DNA from: Cytidiella melzeri
Lineage: Eukaryota > Basidiomycota > Agaricomycetes > Polyporales > Irpicaceae
DNA length: 64,000 bases
Reading direction: 5' to 3'
Assembly: GCA_022592445.1 (NCBI GenBank)
Contig: JABYQR010000176.1
Location: 1-64,000, forward strand
Position numbers and translations under genes: made by a program. Shown piece after piece: positions 1 through 10,718 of this stretch. Each line of letters starts with the position of its first letter. Position 1 is the first letter of the stretch. The notes under the pieces were generated by a model. The model had not been told where the DNA came from, made no database searches, and was given only the letters and a program-made list of their open reading frames with translations.

Positions 1-97
1 CGACGGAACTTCAAGCTGCACTCGCCTTCCGTACTCGACCGGTGGCCATGGCGCACCAATCTCTCCCTAGTTCCAAGTCTCGCAAAACACTCCGCCT

Positions 98-3000
98 TTG
101 GACTGTCTTCCCTCTGTCACTTTGTCTCAGCCGCTTTCTGGTCCTTCCGCATTGCCTGGTTCCTCTATCAGTCTACCTGCTCTGCTTCAGCCGACGGTTT
201 CTGGCTCACGCAGTTCTGCTCCTGGACCGTCAATTATCCCAGCTACCTCTCCCACTCAGCGTGGCACACAGTCAAGAGGCTCACATAGCAAACACACTTT
301 AGAATATCCCACCGTCGCTATGAGTGTTCCCTCGGCTCAATCCCCCTCGCGCTCCATGACTCATCTCACCTTTCCAGTCAGGCCTGCAGTATCATCACTA
401 CTTCCCACAGTCACGTCGCAAAGCCTACCGAGAGGGACAGTTCGAAGGCCGTCGCCAACGAGTCACATCGGGATCACCGCAACCGCGACCAGCAACGTTA
501 AAAGAGCAAAGACAATGTATATGTGAGCCACTGGCTGTCTTGATGTGTTCAAGATGCTGACGCCGGCTATATCAACAGAATACGACCAATGATGAGCAAG
601 GACTTGATGAGCAAGGACTTTGTACTCCTTCGAGTGCCGCAGGTAGCGAGCCCAAGAGTACCGTGCATGTATGCAGTTCATTTATATGCGTCATTTGTTA
701 CTCATACAGCTCGCACTCGCAGAAACCCTCCGAAAAAATGGCTGAGTTCCTTTCTATTGCGCCGGCTGTGCAGGCTAGTCTCTTCAAGAGGTATACAGGC
801 CCTTTCAACATGGCCTGTTCGAACTGCAAGGAAACCGGTCTGTCTGGCGTTTATCGCTGCAAGGAATGCTGGGATCTCCTGTGCTTTGCAGGAAATGCAT
901 GGTCGCTACGCACAACATCAATCCTTGGCACGCCGTGGAAGAATGGACCGTGGAACAAGCGTTCTGGAGGCGCACGACTCTGGCGACTTTAGGTATGGTC
1001 GTTCATCTGGGCAACCACGAAGGCGAGACATGCTATCGCACAGTTAGCGATGCTCGGGAGCTATGCGTTGTCACCCTTCACGGGTTACAGCAGGCCAACA
1101 TCCGGTTCTGCGGCTGTTGTGAGAAAGGTGAGTCTCCCCAGCCTGACTACACGCAGCTGCTGGAAGCAGGACTTTGGCCCGCCACCTGGAAAACGCCTCG
1201 GACGGCGTTCTCCCTCGATGTTCTCGATGATTTTCGGCGTGCTTCAACCCAAGGGAACATTACTGCCCAAGACTAAATGATGGTTCGAGTCCGTCAGACA
1301 GACGGAGTATTGCCCAAGTCCGCAAAGGTAAGCGACCGTATCTTCATCTCTGGCCATCGATGATAAGCGATACTTCAGGATCGTTATCGCGAATTTCTTA
1401 CAGCTACACGGCAATACCAATTCGTGAAGATGTGTATGCGTAATGGAGTTCATCCTTCAGGAGTGTTAGACTACGGGAGCCTAGCCAATCTGTGCCCTGC
1501 TTGCCCCCACGTAGATATCAATATATGTTGAGAATGGTGTACGCGCGCTGAAGATAAACAGTCAGTGTCACTAGCTGTCTTCAGCTCTAAGCTCATACTC
1601 GCTGCAGATTTTTGGACGCGTTGTACCACGCTGTCGATGGCAATTTTGCTCAGAATATGAAGGACAAAGGCTCTGATGGGAACGATCTACCTTTGACTCT
1701 CAGATCGGCGTATTTCGCGAATGAGCACGACACGAAGGAATACTTTGCTGTCATGCCTCCTCCCAAGACAGAGGTACGTGTATCATGAGAAGGTTATGCA
1801 AAACGTGCTGAAGTGAACGCTGGTGACAGGCTTCGAACTGTAACAAGTTTGGTGCAATGGGCTATTATGGACACTGGGGCTCAGTCTCTGGCCTGGTCGG
1901 TCTATCGTGCGCACGGCACATGTTCGTGTTGCCGGGGGGAGGGATGGATCTGAAAGTGGGCAAAACGTATGTGCACGACTGTTTGTTGGCGTTGTCAGTA
2001 CTCACGTCACTTAGCTGGGCTGCTGTCGACTTCCTGATGCTCTCTGGTCTGCAACGATGGATGCAGCTGAAGCTGCACATATCGGCCTATGACATCAATT
2101 GCCAGTATCGTATCCACTTCCACGAACGACTAGCAGCTTTTCAAGCCAAGTTTTTCAACAACCAGAAGACCGCACTGCGCTCCATCAAATCATGCGCCAT
2201 TCCTGCCACTCAAGCGGCCGTCGGCAAGTTCCACGAGCCAGCACACAAACTGGATTGTCGTCTTTCATACTCATTTCACTATCTGCCTGGCGCTGGTCAA
2301 ACTGACGGGGAAGCACCTGAACACATATGGGCTGCTACAACTTTCCTCGCTCTTCGCACGCGAGAGATGAGCCCTGGTCATCGTCATGACACAATCAACT
2401 TCTTCCACGACGACATGAACTGGCGAAAAACGTACGGTATAGGTACGCACCCCGAACTGTGTGTGGCGCAGCGATTTACTGACAACCAACACAGCCGCGC
2501 ACTTGAAGAAAAAATTCTGCAAAGCCAAGAAGTATCAAGAAGAAAGCAGTGCGTACCTGACAGAGCTTGAGAAAGAGATAATGTCATGTGGACTGCCTGC
2601 AGATACTTTGGCTGCATGGCAGTCAGAGAAGCAGAAGTGGGATCAGTATTTAATCAAAGTAGGTAAAGCTCCGGTACATACGGCGCCCACTCGGCGAGCA
2701 TCGACGGAACTGCCATGTCCGTACGAGGCTGCGAAGACAAAAGGTGAGCGAATTTGCATAGCGTTGTGCTTATCGTTGATCTCTGTTGGTAGCCGCTACC
2801 CAGCAGCAGATACTGGAATCTTTGAAGAAGCGCTCTACTGAGGAGGTTCTGAAAGCCGCAAGTCTGATGGATGTAATACGTGAGGGTATCGAGCTTCAAG
2901 AACTACGGTGAGCACTTCTTTACTTTGTTGTGAGCCGCCTGTGATGCCGTTCGCAGGGCCTGCATCATCACCCAATTATCTCGCAAGTCGAGCGGCTTGA

Positions 3001-4198
3001 CAGATGAGAGGATCGGAGAAATTCAAGAAGGGTTTATGAAACAGGTCAATGTTTGGAACAAGGCTGCCGAAACCAGTCTTCATATAGCAGTCGCACTTTC
3101 TATGGATGGCTTACCTCGGGAACGCAAAGCAATTGTACAGAGGGAAGTCCGTTCGAGGCACAACCTTTCAGTAGCCGCAGGTACATCACGTAGCCAGGGG
3201 AGTCACTTCCATACTGAGCTAACTTTTCCAGACTAATTGCAGCGTTTTAGGCTCACGACGACGATGCCGATGGACCTACAGCCTTGAAAACCAAATCCAG
3301 GAAGCAGAAAGCTCCGGTCGAGCCGGTTGTAGAAGAGTCTACACAAATTGGTACAAAGCGGAGTCGTGCGTGTTTAGCGGACCTCTGCACCGTTGAAATA
3401 CACCTTCCATCATCATACCCTCATGACGTACAAAGCCATGAAGCCCTGAAGGAAGCAGCCAAGCTCGAGAAAGCTATGCGAGAAGCCGACGCAGATGACG
3501 GACTGGATGAGGTCAAGGCGCACTTGGCCACCAGTTATGGGTTGCACCTCTATCTGAAGAAGGCTACCACTCAAAACCTCAAGCTCCGTAGCAGTGGACC
3601 GGCACAGCGGATGCGGTTGGCGGTGTACGCTGCAGCTGAGGTGTACCGACGCACTCGAGCGGCCTTGGTCTTCTTAGGGATGAGTGAGGCCGACCCTACT
3701 TATCGACCTCTTAAGAAGAGCGACCTGAAGGCCTTTGTGGTGCGCGAGGAAGATCAAGCATTTGGTGACAGCAGGAACTTCAAGCAATCGTGGATCTGGG
3801 GGGATCTTTCATTCGTTGATAACGACCTCAGCGACAGCGTCAAGAATCATATTGTCGACCGTAAGTAGTGTAATCTTACTTCAATTTATCTCTGAATCCA
3901 GTCTAGATCTACGCGTGCACTGGTGTCGTACAAAGGCAACAGCGGAACGTTGGACAGAAGAGATGGAATTGGTGATTGTCAAGATGACCAGAACAATTTG
4001 ATTTTTTGATTACTATGCCCGTCTTTGGAATCGCCGAGCTGACAAAAGCGAGTGCGAGGGCTCTGCTGCATATGCACGAAAGTGAGTACCGGCGTGAGCT
4101 CACAATGTGATTGCTGATTGTGTGCAGACAAATGTTCTCATACCGACGACTGTGGGAAGATTGTCAAACAGAGTTTGGGAAGCTTTGGCCACCCGTGG
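98..4198 (+). pseudogene. KDZ-family transposase with CxC2 cysteine cluster, decayed
   Basis: Spliced transposase of the Kyakuja-Dileera-Zisupton (KDZ) superfamily, which moves DNA transposons by an RNase H-fold reaction. A Ser/Pro-rich leader (98-526) precedes a CxC2-type zinc cluster (about 738-1276: ACSNCKETG, CKEC, LCRKCM, VVHLGNHEGETC, FCGCC). The catalytic core follows in exons at about 1609-1772 and 1831-2440: VDGNF, CARHMF, YDINCQY, KFHEPAHKLDC and DGEAPEHIWA, giving a plausible D-D-E set. A helical C-terminal part continues through several short exons to about 4198. Introns begin at about 1773, 2743 and 2908. Damage: the zinc-cluster frame shifts near 862-868 between CKECW and SPVLCRKC, and a TGA at 3999-4001 interrupts the C-terminal region where the family usually has Arg. 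The left end of the element lies outside the window and no terminal repeat was identified. The family call is firm; exon edges are approximate. Confidence 0.85.
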
Positions 4199-5611
4199 TA
4201 TGTGCGTTTAGCTTTTGTGCGTCTCATGTATTGACTGTGCGCAGGTACACATCCCACGTGCACACGTCGATAACCACGATGTGGACTAGTGCTTTTATGT
4301 CGCATGAAATTGGTATATTGTTCATCTTTCAGCACTGTTTTGAGCATGTTCGCGTGCGGCGACTCTGCGAGACGGTCTGTGAATATGCACATACAAGTGG
4401 CGCAGCACAACAATTATATCTCAGGTATAGGCCAGGTACGTGCTCACTCTCTTCATCTCATCCTTTCGCGTAAGTCCCCAAATACTTGCCCACGCCACAA
4501 GCCATCACTTGGAGCATCAACTCGCTCGAATGCAGGCAATACAAGAGTTTGCCACTGGGCAGATCATTATTCGCTACTAAACTACTCTGTTGTTGGGCAT
4601 TTTGACGTCGAGAACGACGCTAAGCTTGCGAAACAAACGGACAACTCAGCGAGAAATTCTATGTAACCTTTCGGCGAGAAAACGACAGATACAGATCGAT
4701 AACTCCGTGACTCCTCCTCGTATGTGCCTGTGTTGAGAACCTCGCCAGGTGCGTAGTTTTCTATTTGGCGCTAAGTCCTTTGGCACACAGAAACTCTCGC
4801 GGTTGGGTTTTTACATGCACAGTGACTCTACGACCTCAACAGAGAACCAACAACAACCTCTAGAGCTCCCCAAACTCAAGTATCAAACCAATTGCAGATG
4901 ATCAGTACGAAGCAGGCCGTAGGAAGGAGCCCAACGACTCACTGCAACCAAGGGACGTGTTCGGACTCTAACAACGCAAAGGCGGGTAGCTGTGGAATGA
5001 ATCAGGGGGGACAGGCTTGGGAGGCCCAGCAGGCTGTCGAGACTGCGTTACCAAACATCTGCAACGTAAGTCCAGTCCTAGCCTCACCGCCTGCTGCTCT
5101 ATTTTCACGCGTAATTGACGGCTTTTGTGTCCTGCTCACGTCGTACCAACTCAAAACACCACGGTACGTTCTGCTTACTGGTTACCTACTCACCGTTAGC
5201 CCCTCCGCGTCCCGACGACGTAGCTGGTCTGACGAGGGACTGAATGGGAGAGTCAGCAGCTCGCGGCTCTGCGCCTTGAAGACGTTGTCGATTGGGTAAA
5301 AGAGCTGGCTAGTCAGGATGTGCAATGGGCATGATTTGTCAAATAATCTACTAAGCGTACTCTAATGTATTCAAACGCTCTCTACAACGTTGACTAAGAC
5401 CCCAAGCGGGCCATGAACCTCTGGTACTACTGTCGAGCTCCCAGGAGTGCATTCCGGACGTTCCATGATGCAACAATGCTGCGTCTGGAGCTTCGTGAAA
5501 GTACAGATACCCTATATATTGACAAGTACTGATCAGTGTCCGACGCCGACGCGACGTCGGTGACATTTGCGTACCTCTCTAAATCTCATCCCACCACCAA
5601 GCTCTCCTCTG
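4199..5611. other. No recognisable gene; possible unassigned exons
   Basis: I recognise nothing here. A spliced remnant is possible: an open stretch at about 4888-5069 runs from an AG acceptor to a GTAAGT donor and is rich in Gly, Asn and Cys, but no family is apparent. The right end of the KDZ element may lie in this stretch, but I could not locate inverted ends. Confidence 0.3.
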
Positions 5612-6353
5612 AATCAGTCCGCAATACCTCGGTCGCAAGACACTGCCGATCAAGAGAGCCGACGCAGAGTTGCTCACCCGCGAGGATTTGCAGTATGACC
5701 TTCTGTACTTCATCTTTGCCGACCCGACACAGGCGTTTGTCGACTCGATGGCCCCCGGAAAGCCACTTGTTAACTTTTGTGATCTCTACGTGAACGCCTT
5801 GTTTAACTCAAGCAAATGCTCCAAGGTGCTCAAGGACAATATGGTTGACACCCCCGAGTTTGCCATCGAGTTTGCCAAGATTGCTCTGTTGACAAACGTC
5901 GGTAGGATCAATACCACGATGGCTTGTGCGCTCAAAAGTGTCTCATCCATCATGTCTCAGTACTGATCATCAGTTCCCTTTGCACAGTCTTCCCTGAGAT
6001 GAAGACTGCTTTGCGAAGCTATCATCCCGTTCCATCCCTTCAAAAGTCCGATGGCAACCTACAGGATGCTCCTCGTATCAAAAATTGTCTCAACGCCGCC
6101 CTATTACCGTTCGAATTCAAGACAACGCCTCCTGCAACACCTTCCAACATACAAGAGAAGGCGGTAAGGGCCCCTCCCGTCCCTTTGTTGTGCCTGTCAC
6201 TAACAGTCCATTCAGCGAAACAGTCAAATCCCACCTACCAGCGTGGTCAATCTTATCTTTGTTCTGTTTAATGCCTCGCATGCTCTGGTGAGAAGGAACG
6301 GAAATGCGTCAGTTGTCATGCACCTGACACCCAGTGTACTGTCTAGCAATTAA
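5612..6353 (+). pseudogene. IES1: INO80 complex subunit Ies1-like gene, truncated fragment
   Basis: Three spliced exons resemble fungal Ies1, a subunit of the INO80 chromatin remodeller. Exon 1 (about 5612-5925) reads LGRKTLPIKRADAELLTRED, LLTNVGRINTTMA. A GTGCGC donor at 5926 joins the acceptor before 5988 to give MAFFPEMKTALRSYHPVPSL, then QDAPRIKNCL. A GTAAGG donor at 6164 joins 6216 to give PPTSVVNLIFVLFNASHAL. The family continues with a conserved segment ending in RARAFLWLMxxYLE; here the frame instead runs into unrelated residues and stops at 6351-6353, so the C-terminal part is missing. No start codon was found for exon 1, because an in-frame TGA lies just upstream. The 5' end is therefore either cut or spliced from further left. 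It is a host-gene fragment lying against the left edge of the inverted-repeat unit. The Ies1 name is from memory of family motifs. Confidence 0.6.
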
Positions 6354-6478
6354 CCCTGCTGCACTTCGAGCCTCCCGTCGAGTTCCTTCACCTGTGTCTG
6401 CCGATCAACCTGTCTTCTGTATCGCGTGCAAAGCCTTTCCTATCGCTGATCTTCCACTATCTCTCCGTTCGACTGGCC

Positions 6479-6676
6479 GTAGATGACATCCGGGTTACCC
6501 TGACGTCATTCGCCTCGCCTTTTGGCTTTCATCACTCCTGTCTCACTCTCATTGTTCGCCGTCCTTGCCGCTTCCTCTTGAAATTTTTTGTTCGCTGGTA
6601 ATTTCCTTTTATATACAAAACATTCCTACCACCTACCGCTAACGCAATAGTAATACCTTTCGTTTGCTAGTAGCTC
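6479..6676 (+). repeat. Left 198-bp terminal inverted repeat
   Basis: Inverted partner of 17531-17728. It contains a TATATA block at about 6610 and the conserved string AACGCAATAGTA. The outer flank (GTTCGACTGGCC) does not match the right flank, so no target duplication is seen. Confidence 0.85.
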
Positions 6677-6734
6677 GCCAGATTTGGTTCAGGGGCTTAG
6701 CAACAGATCTTAGACCCTCATAATGTTGAACCAG

Positions 6735-6765
6735 TACTTTACATGATCCATAAGATATATAAAGT
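6735..6765 (+). promoter_or_regulatory. TATA module upstream of the left secreted-protein gene
   Basis: The segment AGTACTTTACATGATCCATA followed by AGATATATAAAG matches the modules upstream of the right-hand gene at about 16206, 16328 and 16446 (consensus ACTGTACATGAnCTGCAAG then a TATA box). A shared core promoter is inferred. Confidence 0.55.
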
Positions 6766-6814
6766 CCCTCTCCTCCATTCACATACCTCAGAACATCCCA
6801 TCTGTCCAAAGCTT

Positions 6815-7188
6815 CATTGTTCCACAGCTGGTCAAAGTCACTAGCTGGTAAGTGCTTTGTTGTCTGGATTAAATTTGCCTAGTGGCACTGTTTTAAGAAA
6901 TCATTCATACAACTATCTTGTACCATCACACATCTGCATTGCTCTAGGTCACTTTGTTGTTCTGGTGCTGGTTGGTAAGTACCTTTTTGTCTGTACAGTA
7001 CATCATGTTTGCTTTTGGTCACTGTACTAATAAGTTGTTCTTAGAGCTATTTCATACCATAGCACACCTCTGTTGCTACAAGTCCAGGTCTGTTTGCTGC
7101 CTTAGCACTGGTTGGTAAGTACATTGTTGTGCCTGTTGCCCTATTTTTAGGCTACCTTCACTGAGTTGTTTTTACAGCTAGCTGCCTT
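6815..7188 (+). repeat. Tandem exon-intron modules in the 5' leader (left copy)
   Basis: Three successive GTAAGT donors (about 6849, 6976 and 7116) follow exon-like blocks of about 65-70 bases. Two of those blocks end in CTGGTTG. At least two introns have recognisable acceptors (TTCTTAG near 7045, TTTTTACAG near 7179). The units resemble each other and the leader at 16545-16760, so this is a reiterated non-coding exon-intron chain. Splicing is inferred from consensus sites only. Confidence 0.6.
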
Positions 7189-7227
7189 ACCAGATCCTTT
7201 CATTTGCCTTCAACATTCTGAATCCTC

Positions 7228-7599
7228 ATGTGGTCTCCAACCTATCTTCTTTTGTTCTCTGCTATCACTGTGTCTGCTTTTCCATAAAGCAGTAACAGGA
7301 CCTGCCTGTCAAGTTTCTCTGAAAATCTTGACTGCTTGGCAAGACAGACAACCAGCACAGACAGCCTTTCCAGTCCAGTGCTTGTCATACGGGCAGGAGG
7401 GTTCAAACATTCCACAAAACTACCCAAAGAAGTACTGAACGCCCAGAAGATTTTGAGCATCATAAAGGACAAGGATCAATTCTACCGTCTATTGGAAGAA
7501 GTGAGGTTTTTGAATGTTGCTCCTAAAGGGTATAGAGAAAAGGCTGCATGGGACTACATGCAACATGCAAAGATTCTGAACCCTCACCTGGAAGATTGA
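7228..7599 (+). pseudogene. Small secreted protein with one premature stop (left paralogue)
   Basis: An ATG at 7228 starts a hydrophobic signal-like segment (MWSPTYLLLFSAITVSAFP), then a single in-frame TAA at 7285-7287. The same frame is then open to 7599. The paralogue at 16813 shares the ACTGTGTCTGC...TCCATA region, where the equivalent codon is TAC, so one C-to-A change probably broke this copy. The mature part (about 104 residues) is polar and helical towards its end (YREKAAWDYMQHAKI) and has no recognised domain. It sits behind the reiterated exon-intron leader. If it is expressed at all, readthrough, or starting downstream without a signal, would be needed. Alternatively an unrecognised intron removes the stop, but no good donor lies before it. 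Function unknown. Confidence 0.55.
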
Positions 7600-8439
7600 C
7601 AATTTACAGTGCATCAAATCATTTATCCAAATGGTGATGATGATTTGAGTGAATAGAGAAAACATTGTGTCACTATGCTAATTGTATCTACATTGTGTAC
7701 TGTAGTTCAGTGACATTGTAGCCAAGACATGCATTAAACTAGCATTAGCAAGGCCGGCAAGCAGCAAGTACAATTCCTGAAGATTAAATGAAAAACTACC
7801 TTTTGAGCCAGATTACTAAGTAAACTTGGTGCTGGTAGCAGCCTGAACAAGTAATTTTGTTGGGAATAGCTTCTTCAATGATTAATGTATAGTAATTTGG
7901 TGGTTTGTCTCCACTGGAGCACACAATATTCATGAAAAATAAGGGAGTATGCTGTCTTGTTTGAAGTGCAACAATGGGTGTGAGTACAGAATTGAAACAA
8001 GTTTGTGGAGTAGAGCATGGAGATAAAGATTGTTTAACATGCATCTTCTTCTTAATGGCGTTGAACTATGTTAATTAATCTAGATACAATTTGGTAAACT
8101 GCAGGAGCAGAGCTACAAGTGATTTTGTTATTGATAGCAAATTGAATGAATCATATAGCATGAAATAGTTAATTGCACCTGTGACTTTGTTATCACAAAG
8201 AACCTCAGTAAACAATTTTGTTCCTGGTAAGGACCTTGCCAAGCCATCTGGTCATCAATCTTGACTGTATTACAGGCATTTGCTATTGGTGACACCTTTG
8301 ATAGGCAACTTGATCTAGGATAAAAAGGACTGTACTACAAATAATAAGTTTGGTTGCAGGAAAACAAGCCATACATTGATGAGGGTAGTCACCAATCGTG
8401 GCAAGGGGCTTCATATATCTTATCATGAATCTTGTGCAG

Positions 8440-9230
8440 TGTTCACTGCTGATGAGAGAAAATTGCTTGCTTAAGAAATGAAGGGCTTGATATCCTGTTG
8501 AGGTATGAACTGCCTCATCTCCATTGAAACTGCCACAGGCTGTGTTCTGATTGTAACTCCTGCTTATAGAGCCACTAGTGGTTGTGAAGCTGTGTGAAAG
8601 AATCAAAGGCAGTGCTCTGTGGTGATGCAACCGTGTCCTGTGGATGTCTGAACTGCCTCAGCCCCACTAGAACTGCCTGATGTATGAACTGCCTCATCTC
8701 CATTGAAACTGCCACAGGCTGTGTTCTGATTGTAACTCCTGCTTATAGAGCAACTAGTGGTTGTGAAACTTTGTGGAACAATCAAATGCAGTGCTTGCTG
8801 CTGATTGAACTATGTCCTGTTGATTTCTGAACTACCTCAGCCCCACTGGAACTGCCACAGGCTGTGCTCTAATTGTAACTCCTGCTTATAGAGCAACTGG
8901 TGGTTGTGAAACTGTACGGAAGAATCAAAGGCAGTGCTCTATGGTGATGCAACCATGGCCTGTTGATGTCTGGACTGCCTCAGCCCCATCAGAACTGCCA
9001 CAGGCCACAGGCTATGTTCTGAATTTAACTCCTCCTTAGAGAGCAACTAATGGTGGTAAAACTTTGTGCAACAATCCAATGCAGTGCTTGCTGCTGATGC
9101 AACCATGTACTGTTGATGTCTGAACTGCCTCACCCCATTGGAACTGCCACAGGCTGTGTTCTGATTGTGACTCCTGCTTGGAGAGCAACTAACAGTTGTG
9201 GAACTTTGTGAAACAATCAGATACAGTATT
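8440..9230 (-). repeat. 143-bp tandem repeat array in H1
   Basis: Degenerate units with the recurring words GTTGTGAAACT, TGATTGTAACTCCTGCTTA and GAACTGCC(A/T)CAGGCTGTGTTC. The unit family is the same as in all other copies. Open frames across it are not conserved, because 143 is not a multiple of three. Confidence 0.8.
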
Positions 9231-9482
9231 CACTACTAATGCAGCCACAAGTTTACATTGTCCAGGAATGTAGGGATTGAGATTTGGTAGTTAGCTTCCA
9301 AAGTACTGGTAACTCTTGCTCAAAGCCAATACTATGTGTGGCATGTCTTCTAATTATATTCCTTGTTTAGAGAGCAAGCAATGTCTGTAGACTGCTGCAC
9401 ATGTACCTGACCAGAATTTGACATCATAGCAAGAGTGCAGTTTGAATCTGAGTCTGAGTGACCTTTTTCAGTAGACAGGCCA

Positions 9483-9881
9483 CACTGGGTAACCACAGCC
9501 CAATTTCCGGTGGAAAAACATGAGAAATACGTGAGAAAAAATGGCGATTTTACAATACCTTCTTGTAGCAGAAATAGCGCCGAAAAACACTGAATATTTC
9601 ATCTTGTTTTTCTTGTGAGCAAATGGATGAAAAAGTGGCTTTTTTCTCAATGCGTTTTTCCGGCCTTTTGGTGACGCTCCGTTTAGGCATCACCAAAAGG
9701 CCGGGAAAACGCATTGAGCAAAAAGCCACTTTTTCATCCATTTGCTCACAAGAAAAACAAGATGAAATATTCAGTGTTTTTCGGCGCTATTTCTGCTACA
9801 AGAAGGTACCGTAAAATCGCCATTTTTTCTCACGTATTTCTCATGTTTTTCCACCGGAAATTGGGCCGTGGTTACCCAGTG
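9483..9881. mobile_element. 399-bp palindromic CACTA-type MITE
   Basis: The insert begins CACTGGGTAACC and ends GGTTACCCAGTG. The two halves are near-perfect inverted copies around about 9682, so a single strand could fold into a hairpin of almost 200 bp. It is flanked by CCA on both sides (9480-9482 and 9882-9884). Related copies (for example near 22586) read GGCCATA without the insert, which fixes the 3-bp target duplication. CACTG termini with a 3-bp duplication fit the CACTA/EnSpm superfamily. No transposase is encoded; the two open frames in its arms mirror each other and are not genes. Confidence 0.85.
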
Positions 9882-10233
9882 CCATAACAAGCTCAATTCC
9901 GCTTCAATTGACAGCATGTTTGTACCAGGATGTTGCCACAAGGTAGGGATATCTAATGGTGTATGGTATGTACAGATTTGTACCCATATTCAGTCTCTAA
10001 AACTCCAAAACTGCATTTTGGTTGGCAAGTGATCTGATACAAAGTTATAATGGGCTGATAACAAGCCCAGTGTGATGCCATCAGGTGTATTCATTGTTTT
10101 GTTATTGACATTGTTACTGTCTGTATTTTGCCATCAAATTCCCACACTTTGGGGCCAAAAAGGTCACATCTGAAAAGGCATCAATGTGCTGGAGCACACT
10201 GGGACAATTCCTCTTCATTGTTCAAGAATTGTA

Positions 10234-10718
10234 ACATCATCAACGGAGCGTAAGAATACAAAGCCGAGACGTACAGGTTGTGCCAAAAAGCTTCAGCATT
10301 ACATACGTTGGAAAGGCTGAGGACTGAACAATGACACGTGGGAACCTCTAGAAAGCGTCACACACAGTCAAGAAGCAATCAAGAAATTCTACAACAATCA
10401 TCCCAAGCTGTATGCTCAGCTACAATCTACTGTGTATAAGTTATGAACAACACACCAAGGATCATCCACAATCCAATTACACAACTGAGGAGGGTACGGA
10501 CTAGACTACCGTCAGCCAACGAAGTGATAACCCCGTCAAGGTTGTTGCTAGAAGCCGCTAGAGTCACTCAGAACTGCTTAGGCACCCTCTTGACAATGGT
10601 GAAAAAGTGGACTCAATGACCAAGGTGTTTGTTCAAAACTCTTTGCGCAGAGTTCAAAGCAAGAGATGCGCCCTCTGTCTGTGATGCACTGATGCACTCC
10701 TTTCCTTATCTGTGTATC
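10234..10718 (+). pseudogene. Gypsy polyprotein 3' end (chromodomain) and flanking LTR sequence
   Basis: The frame reads KKLQHYIRWKG, an in-frame TGA, then LNNDTWEPLESVTHSQEAI, and ends with TGA at 10444-10446. This is the C-terminal chromodomain of a chromovirus-type Gypsy element, which in the family targets integration. The sequence that follows shares about 35 bases (CTCCTTTCCTTATCTGTGTA) with the LTR at about 42610. It is cut on the left by H1 and on the right by the Helentron end at 10719. Confidence 0.7.

Larger units (their letters stand above)
7738..10233 (-). mobile_element. Helentron-like non-autonomous copy H1, both ends present
   Basis: Read on the minus strand, the 5' end is at 10233 (TACAATTCTTGAACAATG) and the 3' end at 7738 (...GCTAATGCTAGT). 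The 5' motif recurs inverted about 36 bp inside the 3' end, the asymmetric inverted-repeat layout described for Helitron2/Helentron elements. The middle holds 143-bp tandem repeats (about 8440-9230) and a short remnant of the helicase gene start (about 9360-9400). It carries no intact coding region. A palindromic MITE interrupts it at 9483-9881. The right flank is a Gypsy fragment. Confidence 0.75.

Noticed and set aside
9468..9814. Three overlapping frames with near-identical peptides on both strands
   Set aside because: They are the two arms of the palindromic MITE read in opposite directions, not genes.
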